A stretch of DNA of 64,000 nt from Terriglobus sp. RCC_193. Its GTDB lineage: Bacteria > Acidobacteriota > Terriglobia > Terriglobales > Acidobacteriaceae. Each line of letters opens with the position of its first letter. Positions within the stretch are counted from its first letter, which is position 1. The notes beneath the pieces were generated by a model. It ran no database searches. It was given only the letters and a program-made list of their open reading frames with translations, and was not told where the DNA came from. Location: NCBI RefSeq assembly GCF_041355105.1, contig NZ_JBFUPK010000003.1:152245-216244 (forward strand), read 5' to 3'. Shown in pieces: positions 8,865-17,249 of the stretch. Made by a program: the position numbers and the translations under genes.

Positions 8865-11576
8865 ATGAAGCCGCTCCGCCTGGAGATGACCCCCACCCGC
8901 AGCCGCCGGCTGAACGAAGTGCTCGGCCTGCTGCTGCTGGCCACTGCCGTACTGCTGCTGCTTTCGCTGGTCAGCTACACCCCCGACGACCCCTCCCTGA
9001 ACACCGTCGGCGGATTCAGCAGTGCCACCGCGCTGCGCCCCGTGCATAACTGGGCTGGACGCATCGGTGCGCTCCTCAGCGACCTCCTTCTGCAAATCCT
9101 CGGCATCGCTGCCTTCGTCTTCCCGCTCATGCTGGGCCGTCTGGGCATCTGCTGGATGCGCTCGCAGGCGCAGGGCTCACCCGCCGCCAAAACCATTGGC
9201 ATCGTCCTCTGGATTCTCGCCGCACCCACCGCACTGGCGCTCATGCCCATGCACCTCCTGTGGCGCAGCGCTCTGCCCATTGAAGGCGCCCTCGGTCGTG
9301 TCCTCTCCGGTTTCATCGTCGGCCTGCTCAACTACCCCGGCGCCTGCGTCGTCGTCGGCCTGCTCGTCGTCCTCAGCCTCTACCTCTCCACCACCTTCAC
9401 CTTCAACACCGCGCAGGACTGGGCCGGTCAACGCCTCGGCATCTTCGGCCGCCTGCAGGAGCGCTATCTCGCATGGCGCGGTGACCGTGGCGACCTGAAA
9501 GCCTCACGCGCCGCAGACAAGCTGGAAACCCGCCGCGAACGCGAAATCGCCCGGCAGGACGCCGCCGACGCCAAGGCCACCGCAGCCGCCCAACGTGCCG
9601 CCAGCGGCGGCTCGCTCATCACCAGCCTCTTCGCCAAGTGGAGCCTCTGGCGCAAGGGCATCCGTCCCGACAGCGAAATCATTGACGACATGCCCTCCTC
9701 CCGCACCATGTGGTCCAAAATGCCGCGCACCAACGTTGACGCAGGCCCCGACCCTGAATTCGCGCCGCTGCCCGGCCATCTCCAGGCCGAAGCCGACGCT
9801 GCACTCCAGGCCGAAGTCACCGGCATCGACGCCCCGCTCAACGGCAGCCTGCTCGAAGCCGCGCCCACACAGGAAAACTTCGCAGACTGGCACCAGCCCG
9901 GCCACGCACCGCAGGACGATCAGGCCTTCGCCTGGCTGAACAGTCGCCGAGCAGAACAGCAACAGCGCCCGCGCACCGCCGAGGTCGTGCCCTTCCCCGC
10001 AGCAACACGCATGGAGCCTCCCGCACCGCCCGCTCCCCCGGAAGAGAAAATCTCTTTCGGCAAGCGCGCCGACGAGTCCATCAAGACCGTCACGCTCACC
10101 GCAAAATCCGTCCACGGTTACAAGCTGCCGCCGTCGTCCCTGCTGCACCACGACAACAAACACGCCGCCGTCCGCGAAGAAGCCCTGCGCGAAGAAGCCC
10201 GCATCCTCGTCGAAAAATGCGGCGAATTCGGCGTCGACGGCCAGGTCACCCAGATCAACCCGGGCCCCGTCGTCACCACCTTTGAGTTCCGCCCCGACGC
10301 CGGCGTGAAATACAGCCGCGTCACCGGCCTCGCCGACGACCTCTGCCTCGCCATGGCCGCCGAGTCCGTCCTCATCGAGCGCATGCCCGGCAAGTCCACC
10401 GTCGGCATCCAGGTCCCCAACAGCGACCGCGAAACCATCTGGCTCCGCGATGTCGTCGAGTCCGAAGGCTTCGCCAACTCCCGCTCCAAAGTCGAAATCG
10501 CGATGGGCAAGGACATTAACGGACGTATCGTCACCGCCAACCTCGCGGCCATGCCCCACGTCCTCATCGCAGGCTCAACCGGATCGGGTAAATCCGTCGC
10601 CATCAACGCCATGATCATGAGCGTCCTCTTCAAGGCCACACCCGAAGAAGTCCGCATGATCCTTGTCGATCCCAAGCGCGTCGAGCTCGGCATGTACGAG
10701 GGCATCCCGCACCTCTTCACGCCCATCATCACCGAGCCCAAACTCGCCGCCAACGCACTCCGCAACGCCGTCCGCGAAATGGAGCGCCGCCTCAAACTCC
10801 TCGCCAGCCGCCACGTCCGCAACCTCGATCAATACAACAAGCTCTTCGACAGCGGCCAGCTCTTCAACGAAGACGGCGAAGAGCAGCAGCCCCTGCCCTA
10901 CATCATGATCATCATCGACGAGCTCGCCGACCTCATGATGCTCGACAAGGCCAACGTCGAAGAGTCCATCACCCGCCTCGCGCAGATGGCCCGCGCCGTC
11001 GGCATCCATCTCGTACTCGCAACGCAAAGACCGAGTGTGGACGTCATCACCGGCCTCATCAAGGCCAACGTCCCCACCCGCATGTCCTTCCGCCTCGCCA
11101 CCAAGGTCGACAGCCGCACCATCATCGACAGCAACGGCGCGGAATCGCTTCTGGGCCGCGGCGACATGCTCTTCCTGCCACCGGGCACCAGTCGCCTCCA
11201 ACGCGTCCACGCGCCCTTCGTCACAGAAAAGGAAATCAGCGACGTAGTCGATTTCTGGAAGCAGCAGGGCGAAGCTGAATACGTTGAAGGCTTCCTCGAA
11301 GGCCCCAAGGACGACAAGGGCAACAACCTCTTCGACGACGAAGGCAACAACGCCCAGGACGAACTCTTCGACGACGCCGTCCGCCTCGTCTTCGAATTCG
11401 GCAAGGCCAGCACCTCACTCCTGCAACGCCGCCTTCGCATCGGCTACGGCCGCGCCGCCGCCCTCATCGACATGATGGAGCGCGATGGCCTCGTAGGCCC
11501 CGCAGACGGCAGCAAACCCCGCGAAATCCTGAAGTCCCCCGACTTCTACCGAGAGGTAGACGAAGCCCTCCGCTAA
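8865..11576 (+). CDS. ftsK: DNA translocase FtsK/SpoIIIE family
   Basis: FtsK is an inner-membrane-anchored, hexameric ATPase that pumps chromosome termini across the closing septum and activates XerCD. The 903-residue protein has an N-terminal domain with four to five membrane spans (residues about 20-190), a charged Ala/Pro-rich linker and an alpha domain. The RecA-like motor carries Walker A GSTGSGKS near residue 570 and Walker B IIIDELADLMM. A C-terminal gamma winged helix follows (FGKASTSLLQRRLRIGYGRA), which reads the orienting DNA sequences. CAGGAGAATC precedes the ATG at 8865; M8 at 8886 is a possible alternative. A strong terminator follows. Confidence 0.97.
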   Translation: MKPLRLEMTPTRSRRLNEVLGLLLLATAVLLLLSLVSYTPDDPSLNTVGGFSSATALRPVHNWAGRIGALLSDLLLQILGIAAFVFPLMLGRLGICWMRSQAQGSPAAKTIGIVLWILAAPTALALMPMHLLWRSALPIEGALGRVLSGFIVGLLNYPGACVVVGLLVVLSLYLSTTFTFNTAQDWAGQRLGIFGRLQERYLAWRGDRGDLKASRAADKLETRREREIARQDAADAKATAAAQRAASGGSLITSLFAKWSLWRKGIRPDSEIIDDMPSSRTMWSKMPRTNVDAGPDPEFAPLPGHLQAEADAALQAEVTGIDAPLNGSLLEAAPTQENFADWHQPGHAPQDDQAFAWLNSRRAEQQQRPRTAEVVPFPAATRMEPPAPPAPPEEKISFGKRADESIKTVTLTAKSVHGYKLPPSSLLHHDNKHAAVREEALREEARILVEKCGEFGVDGQVTQINPGPVVTTFEFRPDAGVKYSRVTGLADDLCLAMAAESVLIERMPGKSTVGIQVPNSDRETIWLRDVVESEGFANSRSKVEIAMGKDINGRIVTANLAAMPHVLIAGSTGSGKSVAINAMIMSVLFKATPEEVRMILVDPKRVELGMYEGIPHLFTPIITEPKLAANALRNAVREMERRLKLLASRHVRNLDQYNKLFDSGQLFNEDGEEQQPLPYIMIIIDELADLMMLDKANVEESITRLAQMARAVGIHLVLATQRPSVDVITGLIKANVPTRMSFRLATKVDSRTIIDSNGAESLLGRGDMLFLPPGTSRLQRVHAPFVTEKEISDVVDFWKQQGEAEYVEGFLEGPKDDKGNNLFDDEGNNAQDELFDDAVRLVFEFGKASTSLLQRRLRIGYGRAAALIDMMERDGLVGPADGSKPREILKSPDFYREVDEALR

Positions 11577-11600
11577 CCCCATATGCCCTACAACAGCAAA

Positions 11601-11638
11601 ATGCCCTGCGCAGTTAAGCGCAGGGCATTGCTTCTTTT
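11601..11638 (+). terminator. Rho-independent terminator of ftsK
   Basis: An 11-bp perfect stem (11601-11611 with 11618-11628) closes an AGTTAA loop and is followed by TGCTTCTTTT. It begins 24 bases after the ftsK stop. Confidence 0.9.
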
Positions 11639-11674
11639 GAAATGGTTATTTCCCATAAATAGACTAAGTGCGTC

Positions 11675-12085
11675 CAGCGAAGCTCATACGATCAAAGACC
11701 GCCCGCTGAATGTAGCGAAGCTCCTACGGTCAAAGACAGTTATCCAACGAAGCTCAACCAGTCGAAGACCGTCATCCAGCGAAGCTCCCACGGTCAAAGA
11801 CCATCACCCTGAACGTAGCGAAGCTCTAACGGTCAAAGACCGTCATCCTGAGCGAAACGAAGTGAAGCCGAAGGACCTGCATTCCTACACACCCTCTACA
11901 GCGCACAAGGAAACCCAAACAAACCAGCAACCACAAAACCGGGTGCCCCAGGTTCGCGAAGCTAACCTGGGCCGAGCAGCAAAGCTGCTCCATTCACGCG
12001 AAAGCGTGAACCAGCGAAGCTCCCACCGGGCAAGGACCGTCATCCGAAACGAAACGAAACGAAGTCGAAGGGAAATTCTATTTGG
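11675..12085. repeat. Modular intergenic hairpin repeat, copy D, with a tandem hairpin cluster
   Basis: Five to six near-tandem units of about 32-40 bases of the form CGAAGCTCnnACGGTCAAAGACCGTCATCC run from 11675 to 11845. Only the last keeps a perfect ACGGTC-AAA-GACCGT hairpin (11829-11843). The standard modules then follow: GAAACGAAGTGAAGCCGAAG, the linker, CCCAGGTT/AACCTGGG, GAGCAGC-AAA-GCTGCTC (11974-11990) and TCACGC-GAAA-GCGTGA (11994-12009). A slipped GAAAC run is near 12050. It is non-coding. Confidence 0.85.
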
Positions 12086-12172
12086 GAAGGCTGAAAACCC
12101 CGTTCCCGGAACTAAAAGTGGGGCTCCAATCCGTCGCACGTTTCCCCGCCCCATGCCTTAGCGCCAAACATG

Positions 12173-12202
12173 ACACAGGTGTGGCATGTGCCACACCTGT
12201 GT
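12173..12202. repeat. 30-base near-perfect palindrome
   Basis: Two perfectly complementary 14-base arms (ACACAGGTGTGGCA and its complement) are separated by only TG at 12187-12188. It lies just downstream of the ribbon-helix-helix gene. It could be a large operator or a terminator for the minus-strand gene, although no T tract follows on either strand. Confidence 0.8.
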
Positions 12203-12223
12203 GCGAGGGGAAGATTTTTTGCG

Positions 12224-12436
12224 TTATGCCGCAAAAGTGCCGGAATTATGTGGTGGATGTCGAGAACTTTGGGAAGCATCCATTCCCATCCAGGCTTGGT
12301 GCTCCATTCGGCTTAGTTTTTCCGCAAGAGCCAGACAGATGAAGTGATTCAGGGAGACCTGATCTTTCTTGGCGAGACGCTCCACCTGCTCCCGCATGGA
12401 CGGGCTAAGGCGGAGTGGATACGTTCTGTGATTCAT
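12224..12436 (-). CDS. Ribbon-helix-helix (HicB/Arc-type) DNA-binding protein, orphan antitoxin-like
   Basis: This 70-residue protein starts MNHRTYPLRLSPSMREQVER and continues LAKKDQVSLNHFICLALAEK. That is the beta-strand plus two-helix pattern of ribbon-helix-helix antitoxins of the HicB C-terminal type. Such proteins dimerise and bind operator DNA, often repressing their own toxin-antitoxin operon. No toxin gene is adjacent, so it is an orphan regulator or a remnant. GGAGG lies nine bases before the ATG at 12436. A 30-base palindrome lies 21 bases beyond the stop. Confidence 0.75.
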   Translation of the reverse strand: MNHRTYPLRLSPSMREQVERLAKKDQVSLNHFICLALAEKLSRMEHQAWMGMDASQSSRHPPHNSGTFAA

Positions 12437-12739
12437 TTTTGAGGGCCTCCGACGAGGGAAAGGGATTCATAACTACAGACAGGAAAGCTCCTTTCTTCAG
12501 ACTCTCCGGCCTGATCGAGAAACTATCCAGAAACTATATAGAGGGTTGCAATGCTTTTCCTCTATATCCTCCATCCTCGGGCCAATTGGTTCCGTTTTGG
12601 GAATTTCCGGTCTTTTTATTCATCCCACGCAGTTTTCGGGGGTGACTTTTGAGAGCAGCTTCTGCCTTAGATTCGGAACATTGGCGGTCGAACATGACGG
12701 CATGGCAGAAGTCCAGATCGCAGAAGTCCAGAATGCATG
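12437..12739. other. Intergenic stretch without recognisable features
   Basis: About 300 bases between the ribbon-helix-helix gene and repeat copy E, locally less GC-rich than its surroundings (for example CAGAAACTATATAGAGGG). I see no gene, hairpin or RNA here beyond the likely promoter of the minus-strand gene. Confidence 0.5.
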
Positions 12740-13140
12740 GTCGGGAGAACGCTCATACGATCAAAGACCATCACCCTGAACATAGCGAAGCTCAAACGGT
12801 CGAAGACAGCGAAGCTCATACGGTCAAAGACCGTCATCCTGAGCGAAACGAACCTCAAACGATCAAAGACCGTCATCCAGCGAAGCTCATACGATTCGAA
12901 GAATCGTCATCCTGAGCGAAACGAAGTGAAGCCGAAGGACCTGCATTCCTACATACCCTCTACAACGCACCGGAAAACCCAAAACAAACCAGCAACCCAA
13001 AAACCGGGTGCCCCAGGTTCGCGAAGCTAACCTGGGCCGAGCAGCAAAGCTGCTCCATTCGTGCGAAAGCACGACCAGCAAAGCTCAAACGCCAAAGGCG
13101 CCGAGCGAAACGAAGTGAAATCGAACCAGGAGCCGAAGGA
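12740..13140. repeat. Modular intergenic hairpin repeat, copy E (most complete)
   Basis: Several CGAAGCTC-type hairpin units run from 12740. They include ACGGTC-AAA-GACCGT (12820-12834) and ACGATTC-GAA-GAATCGT (12891-12907). Next come GTCATCCTGAGCGAAACG, the GAAGTGAAGCCGAAGGACC module, the linker, CCCAGGTT/AACCTGGG, GAGCAGC-AAA-GCTGCTC (13039-13055), TCGTGC-GAAA-GCACGA (13059-13074) and CGCC-AAA-GGCG (13090-13100). Around 13185-13235 there are degenerate GGCTTCAGCC/GGCTGAACC pieces of the other hairpin family seen at 28.4 and 54 kb. Confidence 0.85.
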
Positions 13141-13223
13141 ACTCATCCTCGCGCCGGAAAGCGATGCTCCAACGCGTCCGGGGAGAGGCTTCAGCCGCTG
13201 AGAGAGTGTTTCAGCCCGACGGA

Positions 13224-13757
13224 CTACGGCTGAACCGCTCCCGTTGGGGCGGCACCCGCCGCCGGAGCAGCAGCCACAGGAAAGTTCTTCCCATGTTCCG
13301 GGTCATACTCGTGCTTCACCATCCACTGCTTAAATGCCGCCGTTGGTTCGGACGCCAACTGCCCATTGCGCATGTAGTACGCAAAGTCCTTCATCTCAAC
13401 CTTGAATCTGCAGGTGTCATAACTGCCTGGCTTACCAAACTGCGGCAGCAACACCACCAGTTCCTGATTCGGCTTCTTCCACTTAGCCGGAAACGTCTCA
13501 AACCCTGACGATGCCTGCAACCGCGTGTCGCACTCAAACTGGAAATCCATCCCACGCGGCTCGCCGCTTTCATACAGATTGGCGCGGCCTTCACCCTTTG
13601 CCTCATCCGCCTGCCGGTTGTGATAAAAGGTCGTCTGATTACGCCCGTAGATGTGTAACCGCAACGGATAATCGGCAGGGTTATGGCTCTCGGCACACGC
13701 GAGAACAGGAACAGCGACAAGGCTGGCAGCAAGCAAGGCACGCAAAACAAAGGTCAT
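13224..13757 (-). CDS. Secreted protein of unknown function
   Basis: The 177-residue product has a clear signal peptide (MTFVLRALLAASLVAVPVLACAES), so it is periplasmic or secreted. The mature part has two widely spaced cysteines (FECDTRL and YDTCRFKVEM), many aromatic residues and an Ala/Pro-rich C-terminal tail. The sequence PLRLHIYGRNQTTFYHN looks like a beta-strand core. I recognise no family. ATG at 13757 is chosen because the signal peptide starts there; an in-frame start at 13826 would add a cysteine-rich, implausible leader. Confidence 0.65.
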   Translation of the reverse strand: MTFVLRALLAASLVAVPVLACAESHNPADYPLRLHIYGRNQTTFYHNRQADEAKGEGRANLYESGEPRGMDFQFECDTRLQASSGFETFPAKWKKPNQELVVLLPQFGKPGSYDTCRFKVEMKDFAYYMRNGQLASEPTAAFKQWMVKHEYDPEHGKNFPVAAAPAAGAAPTGAVQP

Positions 13758-13882
13758 GGTTAGAATCCGGGAGCGGCAGAAGTAGACGCAGTATAGCCAC
13801 TCCCCATCGTTCCGCCACGACGCCATATGACGACATCAGCCGTTACTCCCCCAAGCCAACGGATCGTGACGGATTGAGAAAC

Positions 13883-15031
13883 TTAAGCTGTCGGCCTCGG
13901 TGTCCGAACCCGCTTATAGAACGGCGTCGGAATCACCTTCGCCTTCACCAGGTTCCCGCGAATCTCCACCGCAACCTCGTTGCCCAGCTCAGCTTCCGCA
14001 GGCGGCACAAACGCCAGTGCAATGTTCTTCTTCAGCGTCGGCGAAGGCGATCCGCTGGTCACCACGCCAAGCGGTTCTCCCGTGAGCGAGCGCACCGGAT
14101 AACCGTCACGCGCAATGCCACGATCCACCATCTCCAAACCAACCAGCTTCTTCGCCGGAGGATTCGCGCTCAACGCCAGCAGCGTCTCCTTGCCCACGAA
14201 GTCCGCGTCCTTCTCCAGCTTGCAGTAGCGGTTCAGCCCAGCCTCAAACACGTTGATCTCGTCAGATATCTCGTGTCCGTACAGCGCCATCGCACTCTCC
14301 AGGCGCAGCGTATTGCGGGCGCCCAGACCAGCGGGAACAATGCCGAACTCCGCACCCGCCTCAAACACGGCCTTCCACGCAGCCTCACTGGTAGCCACAT
14401 CGCTGGGCACATAGATCTCGAAGCCGTCCTCGCCGGTATAACCGGTACGGGCGATCAGCACGTTATAGAACCCCGCAACCTTGCCCCAGGTGAACCAATA
14501 GTTCTTGATCACCGACAGATCGGTATCGGTCAGCTTCTGCAGCGTCTCCTGCGCCTTCGGTCCCTGGATGGCAATCTGCGTATACAGATCGCTGTAGTCG
14601 CTGATGTGGACGCTCGGCATCGCGCCAACGATCTTGCGCACCCAGTTGATGTCCTTCTCACGTGTGCCGGCGTTGATGACGATCAGGTAGTCGTTGTCAC
14701 TCAGCTTGTGCAGGACGACGTCATCCACAAAGGTGCCTTCCGGCGTCAACATGGCCGAGTAGTGTGCCTGTCCCACCTGCAGCCTGGAGGCATCGTTCAT
14801 CAGCAGCTTCTGCAGGGCATCCAGCGAACCGGGTCCACGCAACTGGATGCAGCCCATGTGCGATACGTCAAACACGCCCACCGCGGTGCGGACGGCATTG
14901 TGCTCAGCCACCAGGCCGCTGTACTCCACCGGCATATCCCATCCGCCAAAGTCCACCATCTTCGCTCCAAGGGACCTGTGCGTGGCATTGAGTGCAGTAC
15001 GGCGGAGTGGAGCGGAAGTTGTGTCGGCCAT
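13883..15031 (-). CDS. gcvT: Glycine cleavage system T protein (aminomethyltransferase)
   Basis: GcvT transfers the methylene group from the aminomethyl-lipoyl arm of GcvH to tetrahydrofolate and releases ammonia. The 382-residue protein has the family start LRRTALNATHRSLGAKMVDFGGWDMPVEY. It also has DVSHMGCIQLRG, ARTGYTGEDGFEIYVP and GLGARNTLRLE, and ends with the barrel domain (PVRSLTGEPLGVVTSGSPSPTL). ATG at 15031 (MADTTSAP) is preferred to the upstream codon at 15154. The partner genes gcvH, gcvPA and gcvPB lie 11.5 kb away, so gcvT is separated from its pathway operon. It is divergent from the gene at 15203. Confidence 0.95.
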   Translation of the reverse strand: MADTTSAPLRRTALNATHRSLGAKMVDFGGWDMPVEYSGLVAEHNAVRTAVGVFDVSHMGCIQLRGPGSLDALQKLLMNDASRLQVGQAHYSAMLTPEGTFVDDVVLHKLSDNDYLIVINAGTREKDINWVRKIVGAMPSVHISDYSDLYTQIAIQGPKAQETLQKLTDTDLSVIKNYWFTWGKVAGFYNVLIARTGYTGEDGFEIYVPSDVATSEAAWKAVFEAGAEFGIVPAGLGARNTLRLESAMALYGHEISDEINVFEAGLNRYCKLEKDADFVGKETLLALSANPPAKKLVGLEMVDRGIARDGYPVRSLTGEPLGVVTSGSPSPTLKKNIALAFVPPAEAELGNEVAVEIRGNLVKAKVIPTPFYKRVRTPRPTA

Positions 15032-15202
15032 GAATCCTCTGGGATGTAAATGTGGTCTAAGGTGGCAGCGCTTATGCCTGCCACACTCATCTCCGAGGAT
15101 ACCGCGATCCGCCCTGCCAACCGTCCGAAGCACGCCATGATTCGGTGCGACCACCGCTTGTATCCCGCACTCACGCGTGCGCGGCAGGGTATGCTGTCAG
15201 CG

Positions 15203-15904
15203 ATGCGCCTCTCCCTCACCATCCTGTTGCCGGTGCTTGCTGGCTCCGCCATGGCGCAGACGGCCGATCGTTCCGCAGCGCCATCCAATCCAGCCACCAC
15301 AGCGCCCGCCGCACGCGCAGGCGTCTATAGCGTCCAGAACGGTGAGTTGGTCGTAGCTCCGGGCCTGCGCATCCCCAACGGCAACGTGCCCTGGGTGCTG
15401 GACACAGTCAACGGCAAGCAGGTGTTGGTGCCCATCCATCACACACCACTCACCGGCACGGCAGCCAGCGGCACGCTGGAAGGGCCGACGTCACACACGC
15501 CGTTGCACTCCACGACACCCGCCTTCTTCATCCACACCAGTGACCGTACGGAGAACACCGGCGATAGCGGCCGCGGGACGCCCACCGGATGGGCCCTGCT
15601 CTCCGCCCCGGTCACGGACAGTCACCGCACCGTTGCCCGTCCCACATTCACCGACGTCAACAGCGCCACCGTATGCACCGCCCCCGTGATCTGCACCACG
15701 GCAGAGTCTCTGCCGGACGGCTGGCTCCGCGTCACCCCGCGGGTGCCCTTGACACCGGGAGAGTATGCGCTGCTCCCCGTCCAGAAGGCCCCCACCCCCG
15801 GCAATACCCTGGCCTACGACTTCACTGTAGACGGGGGCCAGCCCGCAGCCCGCGACACGGTTGCGCCAGGCCAGAATCTCGACACACGAAAAAAGAAGCG
15901 CTGA
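15203..15904 (+). CDS. Secreted protein of unknown function
   Basis: The product is about 233 residues with a signal peptide (MRLSLTILLPVLAGSAMAQ) and a Thr/Pro-rich mature part. A single cysteine pair (ATVCTAPVICTTAE) is followed by VPLTPGEYALLPVQKAP, a phrase common in small bacterial surface domains where a compact beta fold is expected. No enzymatic motif is visible. ATG at 15191 is an equally possible start; neither has a good ribosome site. The 3' end meets the PPK2 gene tail to tail. A shared promoter region with gcvT is likely. Confidence 0.65.
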   Translation: MRLSLTILLPVLAGSAMAQTADRSAAPSNPATTAPAARAGVYSVQNGELVVAPGLRIPNGNVPWVLDTVNGKQVLVPIHHTPLTGTAASGTLEGPTSHTPLHSTTPAFFIHTSDRTENTGDSGRGTPTGWALLSAPVTDSHRTVARPTFTDVNSATVCTAPVICTTAESLPDGWLRVTPRVPLTPGEYALLPVQKAPTPGNTLAYDFTVDGGQPAARDTVAPGQNLDTRKKKR

Positions 15905-15910
15905 TCGCAG

Positions 15911-16729
15911 CTACAGCTTCAACGTCGACACATCGACCGTCGCTTTGGGATAGCGCAGCTTCATGCTCTTCATGGTCTCCACCAGGATCTCGGAGATCGC
16001 CACGTTGCGATACCACTTGTTATCCGACGGAATTACGAACCACGGAGCATGTTTCTTACTGGTCCGCTCCAGAATGTCCTCATAGCAATCCTGATACTGT
16101 GGCCAGAACTTGCGCTCGGCGAAGTCCGCGGCAGATAACTTCCAGTGCTTGCTGTTGTCGTCAATGCGCGACTGCAAACGCCGCTTCTGTTCCGCCTCAG
16201 AGATGTGCAGGAAGAACTTCAGGATGGCGATGCCGTTCTCTGTCAGCATCCCCTCAAAGTCATTGATCTGGTCCATGTGCACATACGCCGTCTTCTTGTC
16301 CATCAGCCCATGCACACGCGGCGACAACACATCCTCATAATGCGACCGGTTGAAGATGCCGATCATGCCGCGCGGCGGCACCGCATTATGGCAACGCCAC
16401 AGGAAGTCATGCTTCGCCTCCAACGGAGTAGGCACCTTGAACGCCGTCACATCACATCCCTGTGGATTCACTCCAGAGAAGATATGCCGGATCGTCCCAT
16501 CCTTACCCGCAGTGTCCATACCCTGCAGCACCACCAGCACACCGTGCTCCCCACCGGCATACAGCACCTCCTGCAACCGATCCAGTTCCTTGCGATGCCG
16601 ATGCAGGTAGGGTTGTGCAGCGTCTTCCGACTTCAGCTTGCCAGTCTGTGCTGCGTCGATCTTCTGCAGGCTGATTTTCTTACCGGGGGTAATCAGATAG
16701 GGCGACTTAATCTTCAAGAGCGGATTCAC
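15911..16729 (-). CDS. Polyphosphate kinase 2 family protein
   Basis: PPK2 enzymes move phosphate between polyphosphate and nucleotides, commonly phosphorylating AMP or ADP/GDP. The family marks are the Walker A-like GMDTAGKDGTIRHIFSGVNP, the lid segment and the Walker B-like NRSHYEDVL, with WFVIPSDNKWYRNVAI near the C terminus. The single catalytic domain and N-terminal PYLITPGKKISLQKID fit class I/III-type single-domain PPK2. I prefer GTG at 16729: an in-frame ATG at 16813 lies inside the tatA terminator hairpin and cannot be a natural start. About 272 residues results. Substrate preference cannot be read here. Confidence 0.92.
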   Translation of the reverse strand: MNPLLKIKSPYLITPGKKISLQKIDAAQTGKLKSEDAAQPYLHRHRKELDRLQEVLYAGGEHGVLVVLQGMDTAGKDGTIRHIFSGVNPQGCDVTAFKVPTPLEAKHDFLWRCHNAVPPRGMIGIFNRSHYEDVLSPRVHGLMDKKTAYVHMDQINDFEGMLTENGIAILKFFLHISEAEQKRRLQSRIDDNSKHWKLSAADFAERKFWPQYQDCYEDILERTSKKHAPWFVIPSDNKWYRNVAISEILVETMKSMKLRYPKATVDVSTLKL

Positions 16730-16787
16730 CTTTCGTAAGCAGTACGATGCACGATACAGCCTTTCATGGAGACGACAAATGTTTCCG

Positions 16788-16823
16788 CAAAAGGAAAGAG
16801 GCACAGGATACATCCTGTGCCTC
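16788..16823 (-). terminator. Rho-independent terminator of tatA (minus strand)
   Basis: A 12-bp perfect stem (16798-16809 with 16812-16823) with a two-base centre is followed on the minus strand by TTTCCTTTT. It separates tatA from the PPK2 gene. Confidence 0.9.
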
Positions 16824-16845
16824 TTCGCAAAACATGGGAAACAGA

Positions 16846-17058
16846 CTACGACTTGGTCGCAGGCTCCTTCGGCTCCGGCGTTACGATGTGAGCATCGGTC
16901 TTCACGTCGTCTGTCACGCCCTTCAAGCCTTCCTTGAAGCCTTTCAGGCCCTCACCAAGTCCCTTACCCAGTTCCGGCAGCTTCTTCCCGCCGAAAAACA
17001 CCACAACAATAAGGCCGATGATCAGCAGGTGCATGGGCTGGAACAGGTCATTGAGCAT
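16846..17058 (-). CDS. tatA: Sec-independent (Tat) translocase protein TatA
   Basis: TatA oligomerises to form the membrane passage through which folded proteins carrying twin-arginine signals are exported. The 70-residue protein shows the standard layout: a short N-terminal segment, one membrane helix (LLIIGLIVVVFFGG), the hinge FGGKKLPELG and an amphipathic helix (KGLGEGLKGFKEGLKG), then a charged tail. GGAGG lies eight bases before the ATG at 17058. It is monocistronic here with no tatB or tatC neighbour. Candidate substrates in this window are the products at 58102 and 60479. Confidence 0.93.
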   Translation of the reverse strand: MLNDLFQPMHLLIIGLIVVVFFGGKKLPELGKGLGEGLKGFKEGLKGVTDDVKTDAHIVTPEPKEPATKS

Positions 17059-17249
17059 GGCAGAAACCTCCGAAAGCAGGCCGCGCAATGGCGTTACCTG
17101 ATCCAGCCCATTGTCGCACAAATCCGGTGTGTCTGGCATGATGCGAAGGCAGGAACGGCAGTAGACGGTATATCCTGAATGGGTGCAGTCCCACACCGCC
17201 GCCGCACGACCGCGCGGAACCGCCTTGGGGCTGCCTGCAGTGGAGGAAC

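Noticed and set aside
11675-13140. CRISPR array
   Set aside because: The repeated units are not evenly spaced, have no unique spacers between identical repeats, and no cas genes are near.
13511-15049. 512-codon plus-strand open frame
   Set aside because: Shadow of gcvT and the secreted-protein gene on the other strand.
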